64,000 nucleotides of DNA, from assembly GCF_004768545.1 (NCBI RefSeq), contig NZ_CP038639.1, positions 248,001-312,000 of the forward strand. Reading direction: 5' to 3'. Both the position numbers and the translations under genes were made by a program. This document shows, one piece after another, positions 48,521 to 56,710 of the stretch. Every line of letters begins with the position of its first letter. Position 1 is the stretch's first letter. Source of the DNA: Cupriavidus oxalaticus. Its GTDB lineage: Bacteria > Pseudomonadota > Gammaproteobacteria > Burkholderiales > Burkholderiaceae. The notes beneath the pieces are model-generated. The model was not told the DNA's origin and did no database searches. It saw nothing but the letters and a program-made list of their open reading frames with translations.

Positions 48521-48742
48521 ATGCCTGCAAACAGTATTAGCGTCGTGCCGGCCGAACATCAGTGGGCGCTACAAATAGACGGCACACCGGAGCCGCGTCA
48601 GTTGTTCCCCACGCTGGAAGCCGCGATTTGTGCCGGCTGGGCCAGAGCTCGTCGAGAGAATATCGAGCTTCACATCCAGCCGCTAGCTGGCAGCGTACGA
48701 CTGCGCGCGGAGAGCGTCAAACCGGCGGACGTGGTTGGATAG
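48521..48742 (+). CDS. DUF2188-like small protein
   Basis: A 73-residue protein starting MPANSISVVPAEHQW with GGAG seven bases upstream. It resembles DUF2188 (HQWALQIDGTPEPRQLFP, LEAAICAGWARARRENIELH, then a GSVRLRAES end). It lies 66 bases after the frameshifted copy, so the two look like tandem duplicates, one intact. Function unknown. Confidence 0.65.
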   Translation: MPANSISVVPAEHQWALQIDGTPEPRQLFPTLEAAICAGWARARRENIELHIQPLAGSVRLRAESVKPADVVG

Positions 48743-48827
48743 GGCAGTCCGACATGGCGGCTATCGCCCGCCTCGGGACGAGGCGGATATCGCTGGCAGC
48801 TGTGGCAGGGCACGCACCGTTGGCACG

Positions 48828-49160
48828 TTAGACGCACGGTCTGCCATAGCGGTTGCGGCGCGCACGCAGACGCGCTCGCGTGCACGCATAACGTGGGTAC
48901 CGCCCATCCAGCATCTCGGCAATCTCCCGCAGGCTATCCCATTGCGTCGGATTGCACTCGAGCAAACTCCCGTAGGCGCAGTAGCGCAGGATCTCGTGGA
49001 GCAGGGCGTAGCGCTTTGGCTCCGGGAAATGCAGATTGCCTTCCTTGGCCCACGCCTTGTAGCCGGCGTGCGTGAGGGCCAATAGCTGGCCAGCTGTGCC
49101 ATCGAGATTCTCGCTGAGCGCCTTCGCCTCCTGGTGCAGCGCTTTTTCGAATTCGCTCAC
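48828..49160 (-). CDS. Hypothetical protein, intact copy of the 47502 fragment
   Basis: A 110-residue basic protein starting MSEFEKALHQEAKALSENLDG. It has GQLLALTHAGYKAWAKEGNL and a C-terminal Arg-rich stretch (YACTRARLRARRNRYGR) that could contact nucleic acid. It overlaps the upstream DUF6884-like gene by 4 bases, so they are coupled. Function unknown. A truncated duplicate lies 1.3 kb away on the same strand. Confidence 0.65.
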   Translation of the reverse strand: MSEFEKALHQEAKALSENLDGTAGQLLALTHAGYKAWAKEGNLHFPEPKRYALLHEILRYCAYGSLLECNPTQWDSLREIAEMLDGRYPRYACTRARLRARRNRYGRPCV

Positions 49161-49930
49161 GCGGCCTCCTGCAGCGGGTGAAGATCCGCCACGCCGACCC
49201 AGCGAGGGCCAATGCTGGTGCGACCGCGGATGATTTCCTCGACCTCCACATCGGCGGTCGGTCCGGAGGGGCCTTGGAACAAGGCAAGCACACGGACCTT
49301 GACGGCAGGCAGGTAAGGGGCCGCCCGGTAGATCAGGCCAGTCACAGCACCGGCTTCGATCCAGCCGTAGTGCCGGTAGAGCGGCGTGCCATTGGGGTGA
49401 TGGCCCATCGGCTCGTTGAACCTCGGCGCAAGACCGTCGAGAAACGCGCCGAGTTGTGAGCGTTGCATGCCGATGCCGCCGGTCGTTTCCTGAATGGCCG
49501 GCAGCGTGGTGTTGTACTGGCGAGCGAGCGCGGCGCGCATGACACGGCGGTACTCTTTGCCGCCGGCCAGCAACACCTTGCCGACCTGGGCTGGCCAGTT
49601 CGCCGATCGCACGAATGCCGGCAGATCGGCCAACATCGCGTCGGCACGCTGCGCGGTCATGCGCTGGTCGTAGGGATCGATCACCGCGAGCGGATCCAGG
49701 AAGCCGTGACGTGCGGAGAGGATCAGGACATTCGGTCTGGCCTCCCGTCGCAGGTGCTCCCGATAGGATTCGTACATCACGCCTTGGTAGAGGTCAATGA
49801 CACGCGCCTGCCGGTCGAGCTTCGTGCCGGAACAGGCAAGCAGCAGCAGCGCCGGAGCGTTGGCGAGGTGGACGCGGCCCGAAGAGGTCGGGAACAGGGA
49901 GAGCTGCGTTTGGCGGGTGAGCATTTGCAT
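49157..49930 (-). CDS. DUF6884-like protein
   Basis: A 257-residue protein whose N-terminal half (PALLLLACSGTKLDRQARV, DLYQGVMYESYREHL, VLILSARHGFLDPLAVIDPYD) fits the DUF6884 family of phage and plasmid proteins, distantly like YaaA and the C-terminal domain of tRNA-guanine transglycosylases. The Cys-Ser-Gly-Thr-Lys loop and the SARHG-YD pair are the conserved sites. The remainder is unfamiliar. The stop overlaps the next gene (ATGA). Start could also be at 49924. Confidence 0.65.
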   Translation of the reverse strand: MQMLTRQTQLSLFPTSSGRVHLANAPALLLLACSGTKLDRQARVIDLYQGVMYESYREHLRREARPNVLILSARHGFLDPLAVIDPYDQRMTAQRADAMLADLPAFVRSANWPAQVGKVLLAGGKEYRRVMRAALARQYNTTLPAIQETTGGIGMQRSQLGAFLDGLAPRFNEPMGHHPNGTPLYRHYGWIEAGAVTGLIYRAAPYLPAVKVRVLALFQGPSGPTADVEVEEIIRGRTSIGPRWVGVADLHPLQEAA

Positions 49931-50187
49931 CGTCGTCGAAAGGATTGCATTGACTCTATCGGCGCGGATGCGAAGTCAAGGAGCGACACCCGTAAACACT
50001 AGATTTCGCGCTTTCTATTCCGCCATCCATGCCAGCCGGAAATCGAGCACCTCGGGTCGCCGCCAGGCGACGAGGTCGCCCAGCCAACTCTAGGTAGACC
50101 ATTGGCCGCTTGCGATCTTCTACCCAGCGGGCGTGTGCCGGGGGCCCCGCCCCATTGCTTTCTTCACCGCACTTGTTTTTCGTATCG

Positions 50188-50211
50188 TATCGTATTATTT
50201 TCAATACGATA
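50188..50211. promoter_or_regulatory. Inverted-repeat operator upstream of kfrA
   Basis: TATCGTATT (50188-50196) and AATACGATA (50203-50211) form a perfect 9-bp inverted repeat with a 6-base spacer, 25 bases before the kfrA start. Upstream, CGTAT also repeats at 5-base spacing (50181-50195). KfrA proteins bind such sites and repress themselves. Confidence 0.7.
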
Positions 50212-50235
50212 TCAACGGAGCATGAGCAATACGAA

Positions 50236-51159
50236 ATGGCACGTCCGGGCATCACCTATGAGCAAGTGGCCGCGGTTGCCGAGGCGCTGGTCGCCCAACA
50301 ACTAAAGCCAACGCTGACCGCGGTGCGCGAGCGGTTGGGCAGCGGCAGCATGAACACGATTCATCGGTACTGGTCGACCTGGCAGGAACAGCAGCAGAAG
50401 CGGCCACCACGCAAGCTCAGCGAACCGAATTCACGCCTCCTTGCCGCGCTGGGTGCCGAGTTGTCCAAAGTCGCCGAGGAAGCGGCTGCCGAAGCGGAGG
50501 CCGCCCTGGCGCAGGCGATGAATGAGCTCGCCGCGATGGCAGCGAACGGCGAAGCGCTTGAAAAAGAGCGAGACGACATGGCTCAGCAGCTCTTGGAAGT
50601 TACGACCGATCGCGATACCGTCGCGGGCAGGGCGAACGAGCAGGCCGACGAAATTGAGCGCCTGCAGCAAGGGGCAGCACGCCAACAGGAGGAGTTGGCA
50701 CGCGTACGGCGTGCGCTTGCACAAGCGGAACTGCGCCTGGAAGCAGTGTCTCGCCTGGAGGACGAACTGGGCGCGGTACGGGGTCAATTGGGGAGCGAGC
50801 AGGCTTTGCGCGCAGCGGCCGACAAGACCGCGGCCGTTGCCGAAGCCCAGCGCGCGGCAGAAGAAGCGGCTCGCCAACGGGCTGAAGCGCGCTTGAGTAG
50901 CGCCGAGACGCGGGAAGGGCAAGCACGCCAGGAACTGACGGAGGTGCACGCCGCGCATCAGTCCACGCGGGATAAGCTAATCGAAGCGGTCAGCCTGGCC
51001 GCTGAGGCACAGGCCGAGCTGAGAGCGTTGCGTGCTCACTTGGAGGCCAAGGGCGCTGAGACGGCCGCCGTTGAGAGTCAGCAACTGGACGAAGCAAGCG
51101 CAAACGCAATGGGGGTCGACGAAAGCAAACCGCCGGCGCGACCCCGTAGGCGGCGCTAA
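50236..51159 (+). CDS. kfrA: KfrA-type plasmid DNA-binding coiled-coil protein
   Basis: A 307-residue protein. The N-terminal 60 residues (MARPGITYEQVAAVAEALVA, QQLKPTLTAVRERLGSGSMNT, IHRYWSTW) are the KfrA helix-turn-helix domain. The rest, about residues 75-290, is a long Ala/Glu/Gln-rich coiled coil (TTDRDTVAGRANEQADEIER). KfrA binds its own promoter and forms filaments that contribute to stable plasmid inheritance. A perfect inverted repeat lies just upstream, fitting autoregulation. Its presence is the strongest hint that this DNA is or was a plasmid. Confidence 0.9.
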   Translation: MARPGITYEQVAAVAEALVAQQLKPTLTAVRERLGSGSMNTIHRYWSTWQEQQQKRPPRKLSEPNSRLLAALGAELSKVAEEAAAEAEAALAQAMNELAAMAANGEALEKERDDMAQQLLEVTTDRDTVAGRANEQADEIERLQQGAARQQEELARVRRALAQAELRLEAVSRLEDELGAVRGQLGSEQALRAAADKTAAVAEAQRAAEEAARQRAEARLSSAETREGQARQELTEVHAAHQSTRDKLIEAVSLAAEAQAELRALRAHLEAKGAETAAVESQQLDEASANAMGVDESKPPARPRRRR

Positions 51160-51662
51160 CGGCGATCGGCCTCTCCAGCACGGGTCCAAGGGTGGTCGTA
51201 TGACAGCCTGGGCCGTTTCCTGCGAGAGCTCCCCGGATACTGCGTGGGGTCCATTTTGGCCACCGCGCTGAGCCCGGCCGGGCACCACTCTTCCTGCTGC
51301 ACGAAACGGCAAGCGATCTACATTACCTGGGTCTCAGCGACAAGCTGCAGAAGTGCGACGCGCTGTGCCTGAAGCCGATGCCGAAGATCCGGGGTGTTGC
51401 GTGAGCCCTCTGCACGTGAGGCAAGCGGTTCTCGGTTCGGTGTTCAACACCCATTTCAACCGTCCCGCACGGCCGGCGCGCACCGCTCGACTGTGTTTTG
51501 CCGGGTAAGGTGTTCTGAGACATGCGCGCATCTGATTGTGCTTGTTACAGCACTCGCGTACAGTTGGTATGTCGGGGTTTTTGTTGCGAGGGGCGTTTTC
51601 ACTGCCCCATATTGATATATAGCGGGTTTTCAGCGAAGTTATCCACAGCCGGGTAGTCCGCA
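51160..51662. other. About 500 bases with no supported gene
   Basis: Between kfrA and the Tn554-like element. A frame without a start codon (TLFLLHETASDLHYLGLSDK, then a stop near 51402) may be the remnant of an older gene. TATCCACAGC-like AT-rich DNA lies near 51640 (GTTATCCACAG), which resembles a DnaA box (TTATCCACA) and may be by chance. Confidence 0.4.
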
Positions 51663-51722
51663 CTGTTGCGCAACGATCGGAGGTCACTTTGTTGCGCGAG
51701 ATGACTGCCAGCAACGCAACAG
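51663..51722. repeat. Left end repeat of the Tn554-like element
   Basis: CTGTTGCG (51663-51670), GTTGCGC again at 51691, and CGCAACAG (51715-51722). The right end has the same two outer units 36 bases apart. Confidence 0.6.
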
Positions 51723-52250
51723 CGCATCTGGCACGAAGTCGACGCGCCTAGGCTTTGGGAGGCTCGCCCTCGTCGGGCCGGGGGGCTGAGGGAAGTGCGG
51801 TGATCGTCGCGACCGGCAGGGGGCCCCCAATGCTTCGAGTTGAGCGCGCGCTTCGGCGTAATGCTCATAGAAGGCCGCCCATTTGCTGAAGCCCCCGAGT
51901 TCGCCCACGACCCGGATCATGGCCAGATGGGAACTCGTCAGCAGCCTCACTTGCCGCTCGAGCTCGGCAATGCGGAGTTCCTTTTCGGCCAGCGTTGCCG
52001 CCGTCACCGCGCTCGCCTGTCGCGGCAGGCGACGCTGCCAGCGGCGGAACTCCGCTTGGCGCTGCTGGTACTGCGCCAGCAACTGGCTGCGCACGGGGCT
52101 GCGCGTGATGGACGAAGCCGCCTTGAGGCTGGGATGGCGACGCGCGACGGCGCGCGCCGTGATGGTCTCGTCGTGGGCCAGCAGATCTTCCAGAATGCGA
52201 ACGAGGTCCGGATCGTCTGGCGCTGCCGCTGTCGTCTTGGTCTCAGTCAT
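51684..52250 (-). CDS. TnpC-like small transposition protein
   Basis: A 188-residue protein, the last of the element. It resembles the DUF6262/TnpC group: an N-terminal region with ARAVARRHPSLKAASSITRS (helix-turn-helix-like), then a coiled segment AATLAEKELRIAELERQVRLL. TnpC aids orientation of Tn554 insertion. The C-terminal 45 residues read through the left-end repeat, so the true stop may have been changed by the last insertion event. The start overlaps the stop of the upstream gene by 8 bases. Confidence 0.7.
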   Translation of the reverse strand: MTETKTTAAAPDDPDLVRILEDLLAHDETITARAVARRHPSLKAASSITRSPVRSQLLAQYQQRQAEFRRWQRRLPRQASAVTAATLAEKELRIAELERQVRLLTSSHLAMIRVVGELGGFSKWAAFYEHYAEARAQLEALGAPCRSRRSPHFPQPPGPTRASLPKPRRVDFVPDALLRCWQSSRATK

Positions 52251-54561
52251 CGAGCACTCCGCGTGGCGGTATCACCGACAGATCCGGGCCATCAGGGAAG
52301 GGCAGCTCGCCGTTAGCGCTGGCCAGCAGCTTGCGCACCCCTTCGAGCCGAACCCGCGCATGTGCAATCTGGTTATCGCGCCCCAGCGTTGTAGCCGGTC
52401 GTGCCTCGGCATGTGCAAGAGCGGCCTCCAGCTTGCCTTCCAGCTTGACGAGATGCGCCCGGTTCTCGGGCAGGTTGGTCGCCGACAGGTGCCGGCAGCC
52501 GGTAAAGCATTCCAGGTGCTTGGGGCAGGGATCGACCGTGAAGCTGTTCAGGCAGTGCCCGTACGGGGTCACATGGAAGCCATCGGCTTCCGCCTTCAGA
52601 TAGGCGAAGGCCGCCTCGTCGCCTTCGTCAGCCTGGATGCGCAGGAACGCGGCAACGACGGGACCGCTGGCTTTGCCAGCCTGGATCATTTTGGCCACCG
52701 TGGCCGCTTTCTCGCCCAGGGAGGATTCCACTTCAGCCGGCAACTCGATCTGGTCGAGTTGCTCGGCCAGACTGCGATGGTCGTACACGTAGCTTTGCGT
52801 CACGCTACGCCGGTTAAAGCGCTTGGAGATGATCGTGTCCGCGACACCGAGCCGGAACAGCTCGGTGTTCTGTAAATGGCGCAGCATGTGCGACTCAAGG
52901 TGCAGTCTCTGGTCCTCCGGGCTTTGCCCATAGCGCTGGAACAGCGACTCTCCCGAAGGCCGCTCTCCGATCGCATTCGCCACGAAGCCGGTATCTGGCC
53001 GGTTCACCGCCATCACACGTGTCACATCGCAGATGCCGTCATCACGTTCCTCCGCCAGCGAGCACTTGGGTGCCAGGAACAGCAACTCCCAACTCTGGAG
53101 TTGGCCAGACATCAGTGGCAACGGTGCCGTGTCCGACAGCTTGGTCGGCACCGCGGCCCGCAGGTAGGCTTCGAGTTCGCCCACATGCAGGCATGTCTGC
53201 GACCATTGCAACCGGACGTCAGGCGGGATCACACTGCCATCGGCCCGGCGGAAGGATAGGGGGTGCTCGCCAGCCCGCATGGCCTTTTCAAGACGGTTCA
53301 GATACACGTAGGCAGCCGAGTCCAGGCGAGGCTGCCGTGCATGGCTGGTGCGTTGCAGGTCATGCATCTCCTGCAGCAAGGTGACGTCGAACTGCGCGCG
53401 ATAGCGATCCAACAGGTCGGCCCGCTGCGCGCCATCCATAGCAGCCCAGAACGGATTGCCGGTCAGGTGAGGGTACAGATGGGCGGCGGGTATGACCTCA
53501 TGCTCGGCGTACCACGGCAGCAGACGACCGCTTTCGGTTTGCTGCCGCACGGTCCGGCGTAGCGGCTCGGTCAGCGCCACACTGCGCGCTAGCGTCTCCG
53601 TCAACAAGTCGCGGAACATCTCCGGTACGTACTGCACCTTTTCGAACAGCACACGACTGTCCGACGTCGGGGTCTGCTGCTTTTCCGCGAAGTGGCGCAG
53701 CAGCAGCGCCTCCGCGTAGCCGCCCTGCGTGCCCGCGGACTGGCCCTGCCGGTCGTAGTAGGCGCGGGTGCGCTGCCAGTCCGCCGGCAGTAGCACGACC
53801 TCGCCAATGCGCAACCCGGTCACGATCATCGCGCGCAGGCACAGGAAGCGCAGCGTATCGACGAAGCTACGAGGCGGCTCGGTCATGACGATGCGCACCA
53901 ACTCCCAGAAGGCGCGCCGCTCCGGCAGACGTTCAGCGCGCTTGCGTTGCTCGAGGGTGTCCCGTAGTTCGTCCTCGGATTGCAGGAAGGCGGCCCGACG
54001 GACCCGGCGACTCGTCGTTCGGCGCTGGATCGCGGCCTGGTAGAGCGGGCCGGCGTTTGCCAGCCGCTGCACGTCGAACAGATTCCTGAGGACGCCCTCC
54101 ACGAGCTGCCCTAGCTTGCCGCAGGCCTGGATGCGGCTCGCCAGTTGGACAGCATGGTGCCCATCCTGTGTCGTCAGTTGCCAAGGCTCCTGGTCGGGTA
54201 GGCACGTCGCCAGTACCCGCAAGGGACGCACGATGTTAGACACGATGTGCCCGGTGGTATTGCGCTTGACCAGCAACTGCTCCAGCACGGCGGCCTTGAT
54301 CAGATCCTGCCATGCCGCCGACAGCGCTGCTGGGGCAAGGGTTTTCGACTGCTCGGCCAAGGCCTTCAACATCTTGCCATCTCGGCCGAGATGGTTCAGG
54401 TAGTGCACAGGAGGCGGCACATCGCCTGCGAGCGCGGAGAGGTTCCAACCATGCCCCTTGTGCACGCGTCCGTCCGGCTCCAATGGCAGTGCCCAGGCCA
54501 GGCCCCGTTGTTCTGCCAAGGTTTGCCCCAAGGCGATGTAAGCGCGGTAGCCAGCGTTCAT
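52243..54561 (-). CDS. Tyrosine recombinase, large (TnpB-like)
   Basis: A 772-residue site-specific recombinase. The catalytic parts are the Arg in MIVTGLRIGEVVLLP, the HxxR in ESHMLRHLQNTELFR, and the final Arg/Tyr in NRRSVTQSYVYDHRS. A Cys-rich region near residue 680 (CLNSFTVDPCPKHLECFTGC) may bind zinc and is typical of this large type. It overlaps the upstream recombinase by 4 bases and the downstream TnpC-like gene by 8, so the three are coupled. Confidence 0.88.
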   Translation of the reverse strand: MNAGYRAYIALGQTLAEQRGLAWALPLEPDGRVHKGHGWNLSALAGDVPPPVHYLNHLGRDGKMLKALAEQSKTLAPAALSAAWQDLIKAAVLEQLLVKRNTTGHIVSNIVRPLRVLATCLPDQEPWQLTTQDGHHAVQLASRIQACGKLGQLVEGVLRNLFDVQRLANAGPLYQAAIQRRTTSRRVRRAAFLQSEDELRDTLEQRKRAERLPERRAFWELVRIVMTEPPRSFVDTLRFLCLRAMIVTGLRIGEVVLLPADWQRTRAYYDRQGQSAGTQGGYAEALLLRHFAEKQQTPTSDSRVLFEKVQYVPEMFRDLLTETLARSVALTEPLRRTVRQQTESGRLLPWYAEHEVIPAAHLYPHLTGNPFWAAMDGAQRADLLDRYRAQFDVTLLQEMHDLQRTSHARQPRLDSAAYVYLNRLEKAMRAGEHPLSFRRADGSVIPPDVRLQWSQTCLHVGELEAYLRAAVPTKLSDTAPLPLMSGQLQSWELLFLAPKCSLAEERDDGICDVTRVMAVNRPDTGFVANAIGERPSGESLFQRYGQSPEDQRLHLESHMLRHLQNTELFRLGVADTIISKRFNRRSVTQSYVYDHRSLAEQLDQIELPAEVESSLGEKAATVAKMIQAGKASGPVVAAFLRIQADEGDEAAFAYLKAEADGFHVTPYGHCLNSFTVDPCPKHLECFTGCRHLSATNLPENRAHLVKLEGKLEAALAHAEARPATTLGRDNQIAHARVRLEGVRKLLASANGELPFPDGPDLSVIPPRGVLDD

Positions 54562-56087
54562 TCCGCTTTTTCCTCCAGCTCGTCCAGCACCGCTTGCACG
54601 CCGGCAATGGCCCTCTGCAACTGCAAGTATGCCGGAGATGCCGCCTCGTCGCGCGACGCATCATGGAAGAAGCGCACCACGCTGCGCAGGCCTGCCAGCA
54701 CTTCGCGATGCAGCGCTACATCGCGGACCGGCATGAACCGGTGGCAGCCATAGCAAGAGGTCACCGGATTGAACGGGCAGGCCGGCTGGCCGCTGGTGCA
54801 GCCACCGATGCCGGCGATCGGGATGCCGTGCGGCACGCCGGCGATCTGCTGCTCGCCCTTGAGTGAACCCAATTCTTCCGCACTGATGAAGCGCGCGTGC
54901 GCGATGCGGGCCACCTGCTGGTAGATCGGAGACAGTCCCATGGCGCGATTGACGCGCTCCGCCTGGTTGGGCGAGCTGTCGAAGTACACGAGGCCGGTGG
55001 TCACGTCGGCGTGACCCAGGAAGGCGGCCAGCTCTTCCTGGTTGGCGCCGGCATCGACCAGGCGCTGGGCAGCGGTGTGTCGCAGATCGGTGGCCGTGAC
55101 GCGCACGCCCAGCAGCCGCTCGGTTAGCGCGGCTATGCGCACGCAGACTTCCGAGGCGGAGACCACGCTGCAGAAGCGATCACCACCGGCATGTCCGCGC
55201 GCGCGTTGACGCTGCTCCAATTGGCCAGGTAGCACCGCCCACTCCCGTTTGACCCGGCGGGGCAGGGGCTTGATGGTGGCGCCACGCCGCTGCTTCACCA
55301 TGCGGAAGGTCAGATGCACCGCTGGCCGCGCGTCAGTGCCGTCCGACCACACGCGCACGTCGCGCATGGTCAGTAGCGCAATCTGGATCGGGCGCATGCC
55401 GAACTGATAGGCACACAGCAACATCACCGCGTCACACAGTGCCGCATCGTCCAGGTACGCGCCATCGCGAACGCCTTGGGCCGTGTCATCCAGATAGCGC
55501 ACGATCGCCGCTTCTTCCTCGATCGACAGGAAGACGTCCCCGGCGCGTACGCCAGCATATTTGTCCTGTGCAGGGAGGGGTAGAGCAGCGCCGAGGAACT
55601 CGCGGTACTGGGGCGACCAGCCACACAGCCGATAGTGACAGAGCAGGCGCAGGAGCGCCTTGGCGAACCCGTAAGTTTTTACGGCTTTTCCTAAAGCCCG
55701 CAATGCTGCCCAACTGGCCACGCAATTTTCGGGACCGGCCATCAGCAGGGCGATGACTTCGGCGTAGCTCAGGTGCTTCGCGGCTTGCAGGTACCTCGTC
55801 GCCGTCGACACGTGCAGGTTTTCCCCGAGCAGGTACAGGAACAGGTGCTTCAACAGCGTTGCGTAGCTGCCGTCGTACGCGGCGAAGTCAAGGTATTCGG
55901 TACCGCCATTGATATGGACGGCGAAGACGCTTGCGCTGGCCGGGTCATGGATCACGCGCGTGGCGTCGTCGAAGTCGTCGTAGTAGCGCAGCAGGGGCGG
56001 CAGCGCCGGCAGTTGCCGCACGATCTGGTCCAGCCAGGCCTGCGCTTCGCTCGCAGTCCATTGATTGACGTCAACGTGCGCTGGCAT
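54558..56087 (-). CDS. Tyrosine recombinase (TnpA-like)
   Basis: A 509-residue site-specific recombinase starting MPAHVDVNQWTASEAQAWL with GGGAG upstream. Catalytic residues: Arg in YQFGMRPIQIALLTM, HxxR in TDLRHTAAQRLVDAG, His in FLGHADVTTGLVYFD with the Tyr. Residues 440-470 have a Cys-rich stretch (GIGGCTSGQPACPFNPVTSC and YGCHRFMP). Codon use and length fit the Tn554-like TnpA role. Confidence 0.88.
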   Translation of the reverse strand: MPAHVDVNQWTASEAQAWLDQIVRQLPALPPLLRYYDDFDDATRVIHDPASASVFAVHINGGTEYLDFAAYDGSYATLLKHLFLYLLGENLHVSTATRYLQAAKHLSYAEVIALLMAGPENCVASWAALRALGKAVKTYGFAKALLRLLCHYRLCGWSPQYREFLGAALPLPAQDKYAGVRAGDVFLSIEEEAAIVRYLDDTAQGVRDGAYLDDAALCDAVMLLCAYQFGMRPIQIALLTMRDVRVWSDGTDARPAVHLTFRMVKQRRGATIKPLPRRVKREWAVLPGQLEQRQRARGHAGGDRFCSVVSASEVCVRIAALTERLLGVRVTATDLRHTAAQRLVDAGANQEELAAFLGHADVTTGLVYFDSSPNQAERVNRAMGLSPIYQQVARIAHARFISAEELGSLKGEQQIAGVPHGIPIAGIGGCTSGQPACPFNPVTSCYGCHRFMPVRDVALHREVLAGLRSVVRFFHDASRDEAASPAYLQLQRAIAGVQAVLDELEEKAE

Positions 56088-56602
56088 CTCGGTCTCCCGG
56101 CGGCAGGGCACGCAGCACCGCGACCCGATCGTCAAAGACGTTGTTCCAGACGGCCGACAGGCGGTCTTCGAACACGGCCCGCGCATAGTAGGCAGCGCGC
56201 ATTGAGCTGCACCAGCCGGTCGTCGCGTGCCATCCCTTGACCCACCCAGGTCGACACCATGACGACGAATTCCAGCCCGGCGCGCCAGCGCTCCTGATCC
56301 GAGGCTGTCGGCCGGGCCTGATTGCGCAGCGAGACGAACCAGCCTTCCAGGATGGTGCCAAGCCGGGCGTCATCCAGGTCCGCCAGCGCATCGTCCAGCG
56401 CACCAGCGCCCAACATGTCGTCGGCATACGCATACAGCCGCTCGACATGATGCAACTTGCGCAGCCGCGTCAGTTCGGCGTGATCGGCCAGCGCCATCAG
56501 CGCCCACACGTTCGCCCAGAAGCGTGGCAAGCCATGCCGGTCCACCAGCGTCACGCCGTGCAGACGCTGCGGCACCTCCGGCTGATTGAGCTGAATGACC
56601 AT
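56071..56602 (-). pseudogene. Fragment of a further tyrosine recombinase
   Basis: A 156-residue frame (56132-56602, starting MVIQLNQPEVPQRLHG) has an N-terminal recombinase flavour but stops well short. Just after, a second frame (to 56071: RAAYYARAVFEDRLSAVWNN) looks like its continuation, so a frameshift near 56150-56180 and a large deletion are likely. The catalytic part is missing. Confidence 0.5.
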
Positions 56603-56651
56603 GGCCGCCGAGGTCCAAGACCCAGGAATCTATACCATAGACCATCCTGCC

Positions 56652-56695
56652 TGTTGCGCCAGAAGCGGGATTTCAGGGTCTCAGAACGCAACAGC
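56652..56695. repeat. Right end repeat of the Tn554-like element
   Basis: CTGTTGCG (56652-56659) and CGCAACAG (56688-56695), matching the left end. The first ISNCY element begins 15 bases further on. Confidence 0.6.
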
Positions 56696-56710
56696 CGTAA
56701 ACCTACCGCT

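Larger units (their letters stand above)
51663..56695. mobile_element. Tn554-like multi-recombinase element
   Basis: Both ends carry the inverted pair CTGTTGCG...CGCAACAG (51663-51722 and 56652-56695). Inside are, in minus-strand order, a fragmentary recombinase, two full tyrosine recombinases and a small TnpC-like protein, the arrangement of Tn554-type (TnpA, TnpB, TnpC) elements. Such elements integrate without target duplication. The exact ends are inferred from the repeats. Confidence 0.7.

Noticed and set aside
51640..51652. DnaA-box-like TTATCCACA near kfrA
   Set aside because: A single match without iterons, an AT-rich unwinding region or a Rep gene is not enough to call an origin.
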